A model generated the notes under the pieces. That model was not told the DNA's origin, did not search any database, and saw nothing but the letters and a program-made list of their open reading frames with translations. The translations under genes and the position numbers were made by a program. Shown here piece by piece: positions 7,821 to 17,070 of a stretch of 64,000 nucleotides of DNA; the first letter of the stretch is position 1; the number at the start of each line of letters is the position of its first letter. The stretch lies in assembly GCA_051877515.1 (NCBI GenBank), contig JBJEIY010000050.1:124001-188000 (forward strand), read 5' to 3'. Source of the DNA: XBB1006 sp051877515. GTDB taxonomy: Bacteria; Bacillota; Clostridia; Lachnospirales; Lachnospiraceae.

Positions 7821-7849
7821 TTGAAAAAGCTCCTGGAATGTATTACAAT
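7821..7849 (+). promoter_or_regulatory. Ferredoxin promoter
   Basis: TTGAAA (7821-7826) and TACAAT (7844-7849) with a 17-nt spacer lie about 50 nt before the ferredoxin ATG. Confidence 0.6.
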
Positions 7850-7902
7850 GTGCGTAGGTTTTGAATCCAAAATCCAAATACATAGACAAGGAGGAACTTA
7901 CT

Positions 7903-8070
7903 ATGGCATACGTTATTTCTGATGCATGTGTTATGTGTGGTACCTGCGAAGGACAGTGTCCTGTAGGCGCTATCAGCCAGGGAGACAGCCAGTACCAGAT
8001 CGATGAAGGTGCTTGTATTGAGTGCGGATCTTGTGCTGCAGCTTGTCCGGTAGGAGCTATTGACAAATAA
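7903..8070 (+). CDS. 2[4Fe-4S] ferredoxin
   Basis: A 55-aa clostridial-type ferredoxin that shuttles electrons at low potential in the cytoplasm. Two CxxCxxCxxxCP motifs are intact (CVMCGTCEGQCPVGAI and CIECGSCAAACPVGAI). The ATG at 7903 follows AAGGAGGAACTT at good spacing; an in-frame Met 14 codons earlier has no comparable site. The gene is monocistronic with its own promoter and terminator, as expected for an abundant ferredoxin. Confidence 0.96.
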   Translation: MAYVISDACVMCGTCEGQCPVGAISQGDSQYQIDEGACIECGSCAAACPVGAIDK

Positions 8071-8085
8071 ACATCTGATGAATCA

Positions 8086-8142
8086 AAGAAGCTGTTATTA
8101 TAATGTGATTCTGTTATTGCATTATGTAATAGCTTCTTTTTT
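8086..8142. terminator. Bidirectional terminator for ferredoxin and the MerR gene
   Basis: AAGAAGCT-G-TTAT...ATAATG pairs with CATTAT...ATAGCTTCTT and is followed by TTTTTTA. The stop codon of the convergent MerR gene lies inside the hairpin. Confidence 0.85.
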
Positions 8143-8703
8143 ATTGTTCCTTAATTCCTCTTTTAACTTCTTTGCAACCTCTTTCTGGCCTACCATCAGT
8201 CCTTTTATCCTTTTTTTATGCGTCTTTCCCAGACGCTCCCGGATTAGCTCATCCAACTTCCGATACCGTTCTTCCTCCTGCAACTGATTCTCTCTTGCCA
8301 GATAATTCATTTCCTTGATCAGTCGGATTGAAATCTCTTCCCCAATCTCTTTCCGGTTTTCCAAGATGGCCTGCCTCATTACTTCTTTCATTAACACTTG
8401 AAATTTTTCCAGCTTGTCCTCTTTTGAAGCGGCAGTATCATCTGCCTTCTGAAGTTCACAGTTCCTCATTTCCTTTTCCTCTATTCCCGCCATGATATGC
8501 ATTCGAATGGCATTTAACTGATAGCCCTGTTCCTTTAACCGCTTGATCGCAGAGAATAAATCTATCTGTTTCTGGTAATATATCCGGTGTCCCAGTTCAT
8601 TTCGAGGTATGTCCAGTTTAAGCTCCTCTTCCCAGTATCGCAGAGTATGCGCATGTACATTCAACATATTTGCCGCTTCTGTTATTGTATAGCGGGTATT
8701 CAT
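8122..8703 (-). CDS. MerR-family transcriptional regulator
   Basis: The N-terminal 70 residues form a MerR winged helix-turn-helix (YTITEAANMLNVHAHTLRYWEEE, then a wing with GHRIYY). The rest is a long, charged helix (about residues 85-193) rather than a ligand-binding domain; the C-terminal end is very basic. The start at 8703 is supported by GGAGGGATGCAG; the Met five codons upstream is not. This build, MerR HTH plus long coiled coil, resembles RacA-like chromosome-anchoring proteins of Bacillus as much as metal sensors, so a DNA-structuring role is possible. The target is unknown. It lies downstream of dnaB, on the same strand with a gap of about 130 nt. Confidence 0.8.
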   Translation of the reverse strand: MNTRYTITEAANMLNVHAHTLRYWEEELKLDIPRNELGHRIYYQKQIDLFSAIKRLKEQGYQLNAIRMHIMAGIEEKEMRNCELQKADDTAASKEDKLEKFQVLMKEVMRQAILENRKEIGEEISIRLIKEMNYLARENQLQEEERYRKLDELIRERLGKTHKKRIKGLMVGQKEVAKKLKEELRNNKKEAIT

Positions 8704-8835
8704 TCTGCATCCCTCCATTTCATACCTACTTTAAGTCTAGAATAATATTCCAATAATCTCAAGGATTTTCCATCGCATGTTTTGACAACAAAAAACAGGG
8801 AACGACATTTTGTTCCCTGTTTCTTATATACAAAT

Positions 8836-10173
8836 TTAATTTCTCGTGATTTCCAGATTTGCAAAACGTGTATGCTCGCCAATCCATGCCAGATTTACCG
8901 TACCGGTTGGGCCGTTTCTCTGTTTTGCAATAATCAATTCTGCAATTCCTTTGTCCGGCGAATCTTTATGATAATACTCATCTCTATATAGGAACATTAC
9001 CACATCTGCATCCTGCTCAATGGCACCGGACTCACGAAGATCCGATAACATAGGCCGGTGATCAGGTCTCTGTTCCACTGCTCGGCTTAGCTGGGATAAA
9101 GCAATGACCGGTACTTTCAATTCTCTGGCTAGCGCCTTTAAAGAACGTGAAATCTCGGAAATCTCCTGCTGCCTGCTCTCTGACTTCCCGGATCCACTCA
9201 TCAACTGCAGGTAGTCAATGATTACCACAGACAAATCATACTCCAATTTATATTTTCTGCACTTGGAGCGAAGCTCGGGGACGGAAATACCCGGAGTGTC
9301 ATCAATGATAAGTTTTGATTCACCGATCACTCCCGCACCTTCCACCAGTCTGGCCCATTCATCAGATTTCAGATTTCCGTTTCGCAGCAGCTGGGCATCC
9401 ACCCTTGACTCTGCAGAAAGGAAACGGTTTACCAACTGCTCCTTTGACATTTCCAAACTGAAAATCGCTGTTGTCTTCTTTTCCTTCACTGCAATATGTT
9501 GAGCAATATTTAATACAATTGCTGTTTTTCCCATTGACGGACGGGCAGCAAGAAGAATCAGGTCAGAGGGCTGAAGTCCGGACGTTTTATAATCAAGATC
9601 AATAAATCCCGTCGGTATCCCTGTTACCGAACCGGTATTCTGGGAAGCTCTTTCTATCTTCTTTAAGGCGCTCATAACCACCTGTTTGATAGGAACAAAT
9701 TCGCCGCTGGCACGGTTTTGCAAAAGATCAAATATCTTTTTTTCCGTATCCGCCAGGATCGTATCTAAGGACTCTTCACCGGCATAGCACCGGTTGGCAA
9801 TCGTCTCTGTAATTCTTATCAGGCGGCGTTCCACTGCTTTCTCAGCCACTATGGTCGCATAGTATTGTACATTTGCAGATGTGGGAACAGCATTGATCGT
9901 CTGCATGATATATTCTGTTCCGGTGATATGTTCCGGTGCGCCTTTTTCTTTTAATCGTGCTACTGTGGTCACCGGATCTACCGGCTGTGCTTCATTATAT
10001 AGCTCCACCATTGCCTCAAACATCAAGCCATATTGCTGGCTGTAAAAATCCTCTGCACTAACTATCTCAGAAGCTACCACAATGGCCTGTTTATCCATCA
10101 ACATGGAGCCCACCACAGACTGCTCTGCTTCCAGACTATGGGGCATGATCCGCTTTACCGAAATTTCATCCAT
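8836..10173 (-). CDS. dnaB: Replicative DNA helicase
   Basis: DnaB (DnaC in Bacillus) is the hexameric helicase that unwinds DNA at the fork. About 445 aa: N-terminal primase-interacting domain (PHSLEAEQSVVGSML), linker, and RecA-like domain with Walker A ARPSMGKTAIVLN, Walker B VIIDYLQLM and the arginine finger region QRNGPTGT. No intein interrupts it. The ATG at 10173 has AAGGAG nine bases upstream, better than the Met at 10191. It follows rplI by 28 nt in a gdpP-rplI-dnaB operon, a common Firmicutes order. Confidence 0.96.
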   Translation of the reverse strand: MDEISVKRIMPHSLEAEQSVVGSMLMDKQAIVVASEIVSAEDFYSQQYGLMFEAMVELYNEAQPVDPVTTVARLKEKGAPEHITGTEYIMQTINAVPTSANVQYYATIVAEKAVERRLIRITETIANRCYAGEESLDTILADTEKKIFDLLQNRASGEFVPIKQVVMSALKKIERASQNTGSVTGIPTGFIDLDYKTSGLQPSDLILLAARPSMGKTAIVLNIAQHIAVKEKKTTAIFSLEMSKEQLVNRFLSAESRVDAQLLRNGNLKSDEWARLVEGAGVIGESKLIIDDTPGISVPELRSKCRKYKLEYDLSVVIIDYLQLMSGSGKSESRQQEISEISRSLKALARELKVPVIALSQLSRAVEQRPDHRPMLSDLRESGAIEQDADVVMFLYRDEYYHKDSPDKGIAELIIAKQRNGPTGTVNLAWIGEHTRFANLEITRN

Positions 10174-10201
10174 CCTGTGAATCTCCTTCATGTTTCATGG
10201 G

Positions 10202-10645
10202 TTACTCTTCAATCACTTTTACTCTTAAGGTTGCGGTTACCTTAGGATGCAACTTAAGGGGAACCTCCGTAACACCCAATGTCTTAATGGAGTCCTCCAA
10301 TACCATCTTTTTCTTATCTACCTCAATATTTAACTGTTCCTTGACCGCCTGGGCAATTTCCTTCGTTGATACTGAGCCGAAAGTTCTTCCGCCCACACCG
10401 GCTTTAATCTTTACGGTAACAGATTTCTCTTTCAGATCCTCCGCTAAAGCGACTGCATGGTCATAGTTTTCTTTCGCGATTTTTTCTTCGTTCTTATGCT
10501 GCAGTTTTAAATCATTTAGGTTCTTGGGAGTAGCCTCTACAGCCTGCTTTTTTACCAACAGGTTTCTGGCATATCCCTGACTTACTTCAACAACATCATC
10601 CTTTTTTCCAAGGGATTTTACATCTTGCGTTAGAATTACTTTCAT
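10202..10645 (-). CDS. rplI: 50S ribosomal protein L9
   Basis: L9 binds 23S rRNA domain V and limits frame slippage between ribosomes. The 147-aa protein has the N-terminal signature (MKVILTQDVKSLGKKDDVVEVSQGYARNLL), a long connecting helix and the C-terminal domain beginning near KEKSVTVKIKAG. It starts 3 nt after gdpP ends, implying tight coupling. Confidence 0.97.
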   Translation of the reverse strand: MKVILTQDVKSLGKKDDVVEVSQGYARNLLVKKQAVEATPKNLNDLKLQHKNEEKIAKENYDHAVALAEDLKEKSVTVKIKAGVGGRTFGSVSTKEIAQAVKEQLNIEVDKKKMVLEDSIKTLGVTEVPLKLHPKVTATLRVKVIEE

Positions 10646-10648
10646 TGT

Positions 10649-12679
10649 CTATATTTCTCCTTCTTCTATCATCTCATCCAATGTATCTTGAAGCTGCTTC
10701 TTTGCTTCTTCCAGAGAAACACCTACTAACTGGGCTCCTGCCACATTTAAGTGTCCCCCTCCTCCAAGACGCTCCATAATGATCTGAACATTTACTTCGT
10801 CAATGGATCTGGAACTGATATATATCTTATCCTGATAATCCGTAAGTACAAAGGATGCCTTTATTCCCTCTATATTCAATAACTCGTTTGCTGCCTGGGC
10901 ACCGGTGATCGTGGGGCTTTCCACATTGTCTCCTGTGAAAACGGAAATCGCAAAATCTCCCCGATACACTTCCGCCTGACGGACTGCTTCCGCCCGGGCC
11001 TTGTATGAAATCATGTCATTCCGCAGCATCTTTCTGACGCGGGTCACATCGGCTCCGCTTCGCTTCAGGTATGCTGCTGCTTCAAAGGTTCGCACACCTG
11101 TTTTGTTCATGAAATTATTGGTATCTATAAGAATTCCTGCATACAACGTATCTGCTTCCACCGCATCCAGCTTGATATCTTCTGAAAAATACTGCAGCAC
11201 TTCTGAGATCATCTCGCAAGTGGAAGATGCATAGGGTTCAATATAGGAAAGTACTGCGTTTTCAATGATTTCCTCTCCCTGCCTGTGGTGATCGAACACC
11301 ACAATGGTTTTTACAATATTTAATAATTGCGGACATTCTGTATAAGATGGTTTATTGGTATCTACCACAACTACCACTGTATTTCGGTCAGCCAGTTCCA
11401 ACGCTTCGTCACTGTTAACGAACATTTTCTCACTATAGCCGCTTTCTTCATTGAACCGTTCCTTTACCGGTCGCAAAGAAGAACTGATCTCGTTAAGCAC
11501 TATGTAGGCCCGTTTGCCTAATACCTTTGCCGCACGGTGGATTCCCACTGCAGCACCCAGAGCATCCACATCACTGATGGCATGCCCCATTACGATAACC
11601 TGCTCTTTTCCTTCCAGAATCTCCCTTAACGCCTGGGCCTTTACCCTGGCCTTCACTCTGGTAACTTTCTCCACCTGCTGTGTTTTTCCACCATAATAAG
11701 AAATCTTCTCCGAAGATTTCACAACCGCCTGATCGCCTCCGCGGCCCAGTGCCAGATCAATCGCTGCCCTTGTGTAATCATAACTCTGGGTATAGGTCTT
11801 ATTACTGTTTCCTATACCAATACTCAGGGTGATCGCCATTTCGTTTCCGATTTTAATGGATTTTACATCCTCGATCAGACTAAAGCGGTCTTCCTCCAGC
11901 TCCGTCAGATATTTCCTCTTAAATACAATAAAATATTTATCCTTCTCAATCTTTTTAATAATACCGTCAGCATTTCCGAAGTACTTGTTTACTTTACGGT
12001 CTACCAGCGCAATCAGAAGAGACCGTTTTACTTCCTCAATACTGTCTAAAGCTTCTTCATAATTGTCAATATATACCAGGGCAGAAACCAGCTTCTGCTC
12101 CTCATTTTCTTTCAGACTCTGATGTAACTGTGTTTCATCAAACAGATATAAGGCAAAAAGGCTTTCCTCCTCATTCATAGCCTCCTTCTTATCCTCTTTA
12201 TCCTTGATGCCATCTTCCAGGAAAATCCGGCGCACAATAACATGATAGAAAATATCATCTTCCGTCAGATAAAAATGATGGTCATCCACTACCTTGTGAA
12301 GCAATTCCTTGGTAATACCCGGAATCAAAGTGGTGATGGACTTATGATAATCCTTTGTTGTTTTGGTATAGGAAATAAACTGCTGATTCTCCCATAAGAT
12401 TTTTCCGTCAGAATCCAGCAATGCATAAGGCACCTCGAAATCATCCAGCAAATAACGCTGCAAAATACCGTAAGAAGTGGCAAAATCAACCAACGCCATT
12501 TTCCATTTGGGGATGGTAAACCAGATCATCAATCCGGCGATCACCAAAAATACGATCAGTAAGAATGTTAACAGCTTTCCTGTCTCCCGATTCTGAATAA
12601 TAATGGTTATATCAACGGCCACCAGTAATACCAAAAGAAAAACCGGAATGCCGGAAAATTTATGAAGAACTCGTTTCAT
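10649..12679 (-). CDS. gdpP: Cyclic-di-AMP phosphodiesterase GdpP-type
   Basis: GdpP hydrolyses c-di-AMP to pApA and so affects potassium and cell-wall homeostasis. About 676 aa: two membrane segments (residues about 8-50), a PAS-like sensor region, a degenerate GGDEF domain (about 180-330), then DHH (GHAISDVDALGAA, VVVVDTNKP, VFDHHR) and DHHA1 (GGGGHLNVAGAQ). The catalytic Asp/His of DHH are kept. The ATG at 12679 with a GAGG site is preferred; an upstream TTG at 12697 is possible. First gene of the gdpP-rplI-dnaB operon. Confidence 0.95.
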   Translation of the reverse strand: MKRVLHKFSGIPVFLLVLLVAVDITIIIQNRETGKLLTFLLIVFLVIAGLMIWFTIPKWKMALVDFATSYGILQRYLLDDFEVPYALLDSDGKILWENQQFISYTKTTKDYHKSITTLIPGITKELLHKVVDDHHFYLTEDDIFYHVIVRRIFLEDGIKDKEDKKEAMNEEESLFALYLFDETQLHQSLKENEEQKLVSALVYIDNYEEALDSIEEVKRSLLIALVDRKVNKYFGNADGIIKKIEKDKYFIVFKRKYLTELEEDRFSLIEDVKSIKIGNEMAITLSIGIGNSNKTYTQSYDYTRAAIDLALGRGGDQAVVKSSEKISYYGGKTQQVEKVTRVKARVKAQALREILEGKEQVIVMGHAISDVDALGAAVGIHRAAKVLGKRAYIVLNEISSSLRPVKERFNEESGYSEKMFVNSDEALELADRNTVVVVVDTNKPSYTECPQLLNIVKTIVVFDHHRQGEEIIENAVLSYIEPYASSTCEMISEVLQYFSEDIKLDAVEADTLYAGILIDTNNFMNKTGVRTFEAAAYLKRSGADVTRVRKMLRNDMISYKARAEAVRQAEVYRGDFAISVFTGDNVESPTITGAQAANELLNIEGIKASFVLTDYQDKIYISSRSIDEVNVQIIMERLGGGGHLNVAGAQLVGVSLEEAKKQLQDTLDEMIEEGEI

Positions 12680-12791
12680 TGACAGCCTCGCTTCCAATCT
12701 AAAATAGGATTTCCCACACTGAAGATTATGACATTTGTGGTATTTTCCTATTATAGCATTTTAAAGTAAAAACGGAAAGACTCTTTGCCCA

Positions 12792-12832
12792 TAAAAAAAG
12801 AAAAGAGTGAAAATAATTCTTTCACTCTTTTC
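12792..12832 (-). terminator. glyA terminator
   Basis: A stem GAAAAGAGTGAAA / TTTCACTCTTTTC on the minus strand is followed by TTTTTTTAT just after the glyA stop. Confidence 0.9.
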
Positions 12833-12857
12833 CATCATTTATTTATACTGCCTTTTC

Positions 12858-14102
12858 TTATGCGTATAATTTATACTTGTCGGTTAAGCTCTTAACTAAT
12901 TCTTTTGCCTTCTCAACACCATCGCCGTCACGCTCATCAATTGCACAGCGGATAGCTTCTGCTACAACTACCATGTCATCCTCTTTGAATCCACGGCTGG
13001 TTACTGCTGCAGTACCAAGACGGATTCCGCTGGTAACAAATGGAGATGCCGGGTCATTTGGAATCGTATTCTTGTTACAGGTAATATTTGCAGAATCCAA
13101 TAACTTCTCGCACTCTTTTCCTGTGATACCTTTGTTCAACAGGCTTACTAACATTAAGTGGTTATCGGTTCCACCAGAAACGATCTCGAATCCTCTCTTC
13201 TTTAACTCTTCCGCTAAAGTAGCACAGTTCTTCAGAATCTGCTGCTGATACTCTTTGAATTCCGGAGATAATGCTTCTTTGAAGCATACAGCTTTTGCTG
13301 CGATGGTATGCATCAAAGGACCACCCTGGATTCCCGGGAAAATAGCCTTGTTAAAGTTAAATTTCTCATTTGCTTCTGCAGTAGCCATGATCATACCACC
13401 ACGAGGTCCGCGAAGGGTCTTATGTGTGGTTGTGGTTGCTACATCAACATATGGGAATGGACTTGGATGAAGTCCGGTAGCTACAAGACCTGCGATGTGA
13501 GCAATATCTGCCATCAGAACTGCTCCAACCTCATCAGCGATCTCTCTGAATTTCTTGAAGTCGATGGTTCTTGCATAAGCGGAAGCACCGCAGATGATCA
13601 TCTTTGGCTTGCACTCTAATGCAATTCTTCTAACTTCATCATAATCGATAAATCCTTCGTCATTAACACCATATGGTACAACATGGAAATATTTTCCGGA
13701 CATATTAACTGGGCTTCCGTGTGAAAGATGTCCGCCATGATCTAAGGACATTCCCATGTATGTATCACCCGGCTGCATAACTGCAAAGAAAACTCCCATG
13801 TTTGCCTGTGCTCCGGAGTGTGGCTGTACGTTAACATAGTCGCAATGGAACAGCTCTTTTGCACGTTCTCTTGCAAGATTCTCCACAACGTCTACACACT
13901 CGCATCCGCCGTAATATCTCTTTCCCGGATAACCTTCTGCATATTTATTGGTCAACGGGCTTCCCATAGCTGCCATAACTGCTTTGCTAACCACGTTCTC
14001 AGAAGCGATCAACTCAATATGGCTATCCTGTCTTTCATTTTCTGCGGTAATCGCTGCCGCAATTTCAGGGTCAACTTTCTGAATTTCATCAAATGTGAAC
14101 AT
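12858..14102 (-). CDS. glyA: Serine hydroxymethyltransferase
   Basis: A PLP enzyme that interconverts serine and glycine with tetrahydrofolate, the main source of one-carbon units. About 414 aa with NKYAEGYPGKRYYGG, VNVQPHSGAQAN, MADIAHIAG and the PLP-lysine motif TTTTHKTLRGPRGG. The ATG at 14102 (MFTFDEIQKVDPE) has AAGGAGG upstream; the extra 31 codons of the longer frame do not resemble the family. Monocistronic, ending in a strong terminator. Confidence 0.97.
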   Translation of the reverse strand: MFTFDEIQKVDPEIAAAITAENERQDSHIELIASENVVSKAVMAAMGSPLTNKYAEGYPGKRYYGGCECVDVVENLARERAKELFHCDYVNVQPHSGAQANMGVFFAVMQPGDTYMGMSLDHGGHLSHGSPVNMSGKYFHVVPYGVNDEGFIDYDEVRRIALECKPKMIICGASAYARTIDFKKFREIADEVGAVLMADIAHIAGLVATGLHPSPFPYVDVATTTTHKTLRGPRGGMIMATAEANEKFNFNKAIFPGIQGGPLMHTIAAKAVCFKEALSPEFKEYQQQILKNCATLAEELKKRGFEIVSGGTDNHLMLVSLLNKGITGKECEKLLDSANITCNKNTIPNDPASPFVTSGIRLGTAAVTSRGFKEDDMVVVAEAIRCAIDERDGDGVEKAKELVKSLTDKYKLYA

Positions 14103-14261
14103 TCCCCAAATTCCTCCTTGTATTTTCATTTTCTTAACTAGGTTCAAAATACCGTTTCTGCTATCCATTATAACAACGCTTTCACAGAAACTCAATGGAA
14201 ATATAGAAAAAAATAATCAATCAATACTTTACTTTTTTCAATCATACTACCGCTTTACGCC

Positions 14262-14290
14262 TTGCTTTTCCACTTCGGCTGATTTATAAT
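14262..14290 (+). promoter_or_regulatory. Promoter of the peptidase S66 gene
   Basis: TTGCTT (14262-14267), a 17-nt spacer and TATAAT (14285-14290) lie about 35 nt before the ATG. Confidence 0.65.
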
Positions 14291-14325
14291 AGGACAATAT
14301 TATCACGGGAAAAGGAGAAAACACC

Positions 14326-15357
14326 ATGCGCTATCCTGACTTTTTACAGAAAAAGGAAACCATTGGATTTGTAGCACCTTCTTTAGGCTGTTCCACCGAA
14401 CCGTATCAAAGCTGTTTTTTGAATGCACAGAAAACATTCCGGGAAATGGGTTATGGACTGGACTTTGGTCCCAACTGTACCCGTGCCGACGGAATCGGTA
14501 TCAGTAACACCCCACAAGCCTGCGCAGAAGAATTGACCTCTTCCTATTTAAATAACACCAGTCGGATACTGATGTCCTGCGGTGGCGGAGAAATGATGTG
14601 CGAAATCTTACCCTATGTGGATTTTGAAGCCATTCGAAAAGCCACTCCCAAATGGTTTGTCGGCTATTCCGATAACACCAATTTTATTTTTACTTCCGCA
14701 ACTCTGGCAGATACTGCTGCCCTGTATGCCCCCTGCGTCAGCGACTTTGGAATGGAGCATTGGCATGAAGCCGTACAGGATGCCTGGGACTTGTTAACAG
14801 GGAAAAAGCGCACCTTCCACAATTATTCTGCCTGGGAATCCGAGAAGATCAAAGATGAAACCAGACCCTTGGTGGGCTATAACCCAACGGAACCCACAGT
14901 GATCAAAACATTCTGCATGAAAAAGCCGGAACAGGCTTCCTTTAGCGGAAGGCTTATCGGCGGCTGTCTGGACTGTCTGGTGAATCTTTCCGGAACGCGG
15001 TTTGATGAAGTATCTGCTTTTAATGAAAAATACAAAGAGGACGGCATCATCTGGTTCCTGGAAGCCTGCGAGCTTAATGTTTTCGGCATCCGCCGTGCCA
15101 TCTGGCAGTTAAAAAACACCGGCTGGTTCCAACATGTGAAAGGATTTCTTATTGGACGCCCCGGCTGTTTCGGCGAAGAGCTGTTTGGCCTTGACCAATA
15201 TCATGCGGTTACTGATCTATTGGAAGAATACGACGTGCCCATCATCATGGACCTGGACATTGGCCACAAACCACCTATGATGCCCATCATTTGCGGAAGT
15301 ACCGCAAATGTAACTGTGGATGGCCAAGAGTTTACGATCGAATATACCATGAAATAA
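14326..15357 (+). CDS. Peptidase S66 family protein (LD-carboxypeptidase / MccF-like)
   Basis: A 343-aa protein without a signal peptide. The N-terminus (ETIGFVAPSLG), the nucleophile elbow VGYSDNTNF with the catalytic Ser, GGCLDCLVNLSGT and the late DIGHKPPMMPI with the catalytic His fit family S66. Family members are LD-carboxypeptidases that recycle murein tetrapeptides or MccF-like enzymes that cleave acyl-sulfamoyl adenylates; this sequence alone does not decide. AAAGGAG site, own promoter and own terminator, so it stands alone. Confidence 0.9.
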   Translation: MRYPDFLQKKETIGFVAPSLGCSTEPYQSCFLNAQKTFREMGYGLDFGPNCTRADGIGISNTPQACAEELTSSYLNNTSRILMSCGGGEMMCEILPYVDFEAIRKATPKWFVGYSDNTNFIFTSATLADTAALYAPCVSDFGMEHWHEAVQDAWDLLTGKKRTFHNYSAWESEKIKDETRPLVGYNPTEPTVIKTFCMKKPEQASFSGRLIGGCLDCLVNLSGTRFDEVSAFNEKYKEDGIIWFLEACELNVFGIRRAIWQLKNTGWFQHVKGFLIGRPGCFGEELFGLDQYHAVTDLLEEYDVPIIMDLDIGHKPPMMPIICGSTANVTVDGQEFTIEYTMK

Positions 15358-15390
15358 AAAGAAATACGCCGTCAGGCGCATGGAAAAGAA

Positions 15391-15436
15391 CAACCCGCCA
15401 GATTGTGTTAATCACTCTCCGGTGGGTTGTTTTTTA
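15391..15436 (+). terminator. Terminator of the peptidase S66 gene
   Basis: CAACCCGCC pairs with GGTGGGTTG and a run of six T follows. It lies in the gap to the convergent EF-hand gene. Confidence 0.85.
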
Positions 15437-15441
15437 CAAAA

Positions 15442-16677
15442 TTATACTGCCAGATCCACATGATTGATGGTTCCAACGCTTCCGGTACTTTCTTTTAAGT
15501 ATACTCCTGTGCGCCGGATCACTCCGTTGGTCTGGTTCTGGTCATCCTTTAAGGAAAACTCCGTATCTGCGCTGCCAAGATAAATGGCGCCCACATCGGC
15601 TTTTTTCAGATCCAGGAGCTGATCGTTGCCAGCTTCATCCTTGATCCAGACCTTTAACTGAGAGAAAATGCTGTCGTTTTCATCGATCCAGCCGTTGCCG
15701 TCTTCGTCATACTGGGCCAGATCTTTAAAACCATCTCCGCTGGCTGTTCCAAATAACTCGGAACCGTCATTGATCTTTCCGTCGCCATTTTTATCCAAAG
15801 CCAGAAAACCGCTTCCGGCACCTGCGAAGGATACTTCTTCTTCGGTTCCGTCAGAATCCAGGTCAAAGAAAAACTTCTGGTCACTGACACTTCCCACGTT
15901 ACTGTCCATGTTGATGATCAACGGATCCGTGAAAATGTAATTTTGTACACTGAGGCTGTCGATCTTGGCAGTAAATGCCCGGGACATGGATACCTCCACA
16001 TTAAAACTGATACTTCTGCCATCTTCCGTCTGTACCAAACCCTGGGATGCAAATGTGGTGCTTTCCTGCTCAGTGGTAAACCCTGAGGTTGCCGTCACCC
16101 GCTGCCACATAGTTCCTGCTGATGTGGTACCAATAACGATCCTTCCATCTCCTGTGGAACCGGATCCTGATCCCACAGCACCGGATACACCAATGGTAGC
16201 AGAGGCTCCGATTGACAGGGAAGATTCTTTGCTGATGGAAAATGAACCGAGGCTCTTAACCTGTGGAGAACGAAGGTCTGTCACTCCGTTTTCGTCCGTC
16301 ATTTTCTTAAGCTCTTCTTGGGACAGCCTCTCTCCACGCAAAGCGGCCAAAATCCGCTTTAACATTCGGATCTGCATATCGTATTTGTCGGAAACTTTGA
16401 ATTGGGAACCTTGTCGATCAGATAATTGTTCGGCCATCATTTTGAGAGATTTTGTCTCGTTTTCCTGACGCTTTTGCTTCGCTTCTTTCTCCTTCTCTTC
16501 CTGATACTCCTTCATGCTCTCCAGCTTTGATTTCATCTGTCCGTCTTCCGACAGACTTAAGATCGCGCCGGGCAGATCCTTTGAAGCTGAAGCAGTCATG
16601 GTCATGGATTCCACTTGAGTATAGGTCGAGGCCTGATGTGTGGAAGACATAGCGATAGAACTGTTTGAAATCTTCAT
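15442..16677 (-). CDS. EF-hand-type calcium-binding protein, paralog A
   Basis: A 411-aa protein with no signal peptide or membrane segment. The start (MKISNSSIAMSSTHQAST) is followed by a charged coiled-coil region (about 40-110), a Ser/Gly-rich middle, and a C-terminal domain with DLDSDGT, DKNGDGKINDGSELFG and DEDGNGWIDENDSIF. These DxDxDG loops resemble the calcium-binding segment found in some RTX/VCBS-type proteins. The gene at 35587-36690 is a clear paralog over the C-terminal 230 residues. AAAGGAG precedes the ATG. Function unknown. If calcium is bound, export by a non-Sec route would make sense, but no export system is seen. Confidence 0.75.
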   Translation of the reverse strand: MKISNSSIAMSSTHQASTYTQVESMTMTASASKDLPGAILSLSEDGQMKSKLESMKEYQEEKEKEAKQKRQENETKSLKMMAEQLSDRQGSQFKVSDKYDMQIRMLKRILAALRGERLSQEELKKMTDENGVTDLRSPQVKSLGSFSISKESSLSIGASATIGVSGAVGSGSGSTGDGRIVIGTTSAGTMWQRVTATSGFTTEQESTTFASQGLVQTEDGRSISFNVEVSMSRAFTAKIDSLSVQNYIFTDPLIINMDSNVGSVSDQKFFFDLDSDGTEEEVSFAGAGSGFLALDKNGDGKINDGSELFGTASGDGFKDLAQYDEDGNGWIDENDSIFSQLKVWIKDEAGNDQLLDLKKADVGAIYLGSADTEFSLKDDQNQTNGVIRRTGVYLKESTGSVGTINHVDLAV

Positions 16678-16693
16678 TGGGACTCCTTTCCTC

Positions 16694-16775
16694 TTTTGCA
16701 GGTAAATCCGTTTACCTGTAAGAAAATATAAAAATACATAAGCGCATACAAACTTACGCTTATGTATTTCTTCGG
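16694..16775 (-). promoter_or_regulatory. Two inverted repeats in the leader of EF-hand paralog A
   Basis: On the minus strand a 13-bp hairpin (AAATACATAAGCG / CGCTTATGTATTT, about 16733-16771) followed by a T-rich stretch lies upstream. A second repeat, CAGGTAAA / TTTACCTG (about 16701-16721), lies just before the ribosome binding site. The first looks like an attenuator; the second could affect translation. Role is inferred. Confidence 0.45.
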
Positions 16776-16863
16776 ATGGTTCTTAAAGAAATTTAACAGC
16801 TTCAAGGGATTTTTCTCTTTTACGAAATAACATGCTGTGTTAAGATAGGAATAGGTTTTTTAG

Positions 16864-17058
16864 ATGAATACAAAAGAAAGGACTCTGAAATCTATGAAAG
16901 GCTTATTTTCATCCCTGGGATTCATTATTTTCTTCGTAAGTGCACAACTGGGTTTTATGTGCTTTGATAAAAATAAAAAAGATCCCCAGGTCAAGTATGT
17001 TATACTGGGAACTTTTCTCATTTTACTCGGATTATTCTGTTTGATCTTAATGACCTAA
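16864..17058 (+). CDS. Small membrane protein of unknown function (64 aa)
   Basis: The product has two predicted membrane segments (about residues 13-33 and 44-62) joined by a short charged loop, FDKNKKDPQVK. An AGGAATAGG site precedes the ATG; an alternative start 10 codons later has AAAGGA. It is followed at once by a good terminator, which supports a real single-gene unit. Family not recognised. Confidence 0.6.
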   Translation: MNTKERTLKSMKGLFSSLGFIIFFVSAQLGFMCFDKNKKDPQVKYVILGTFLILLGLFCLILMT

Positions 17059-17070
17059 AAATTTCACAAT

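Noticed and set aside
7776..8066. 96-aa minus-strand ORF opposite the ferredoxin
   Set aside because: It is the reverse of the ferredoxin gene; its pattern comes from the repeated Cys motifs.
8122..8703. MerR protein as a metal-responsive repressor
   Set aside because: The C-terminal part is a long charged helix without metal-ligand Cys or His pattern.
12877..13619. Plus-strand ORFs opposite glyA (123, 71 and 103 aa)
   Set aside because: Shadows of a strongly conserved gene, no ribosome sites.
14196..14325. THF or glycine riboswitch before glyA
   Set aside because: No conserved core was found in the short divergent region.
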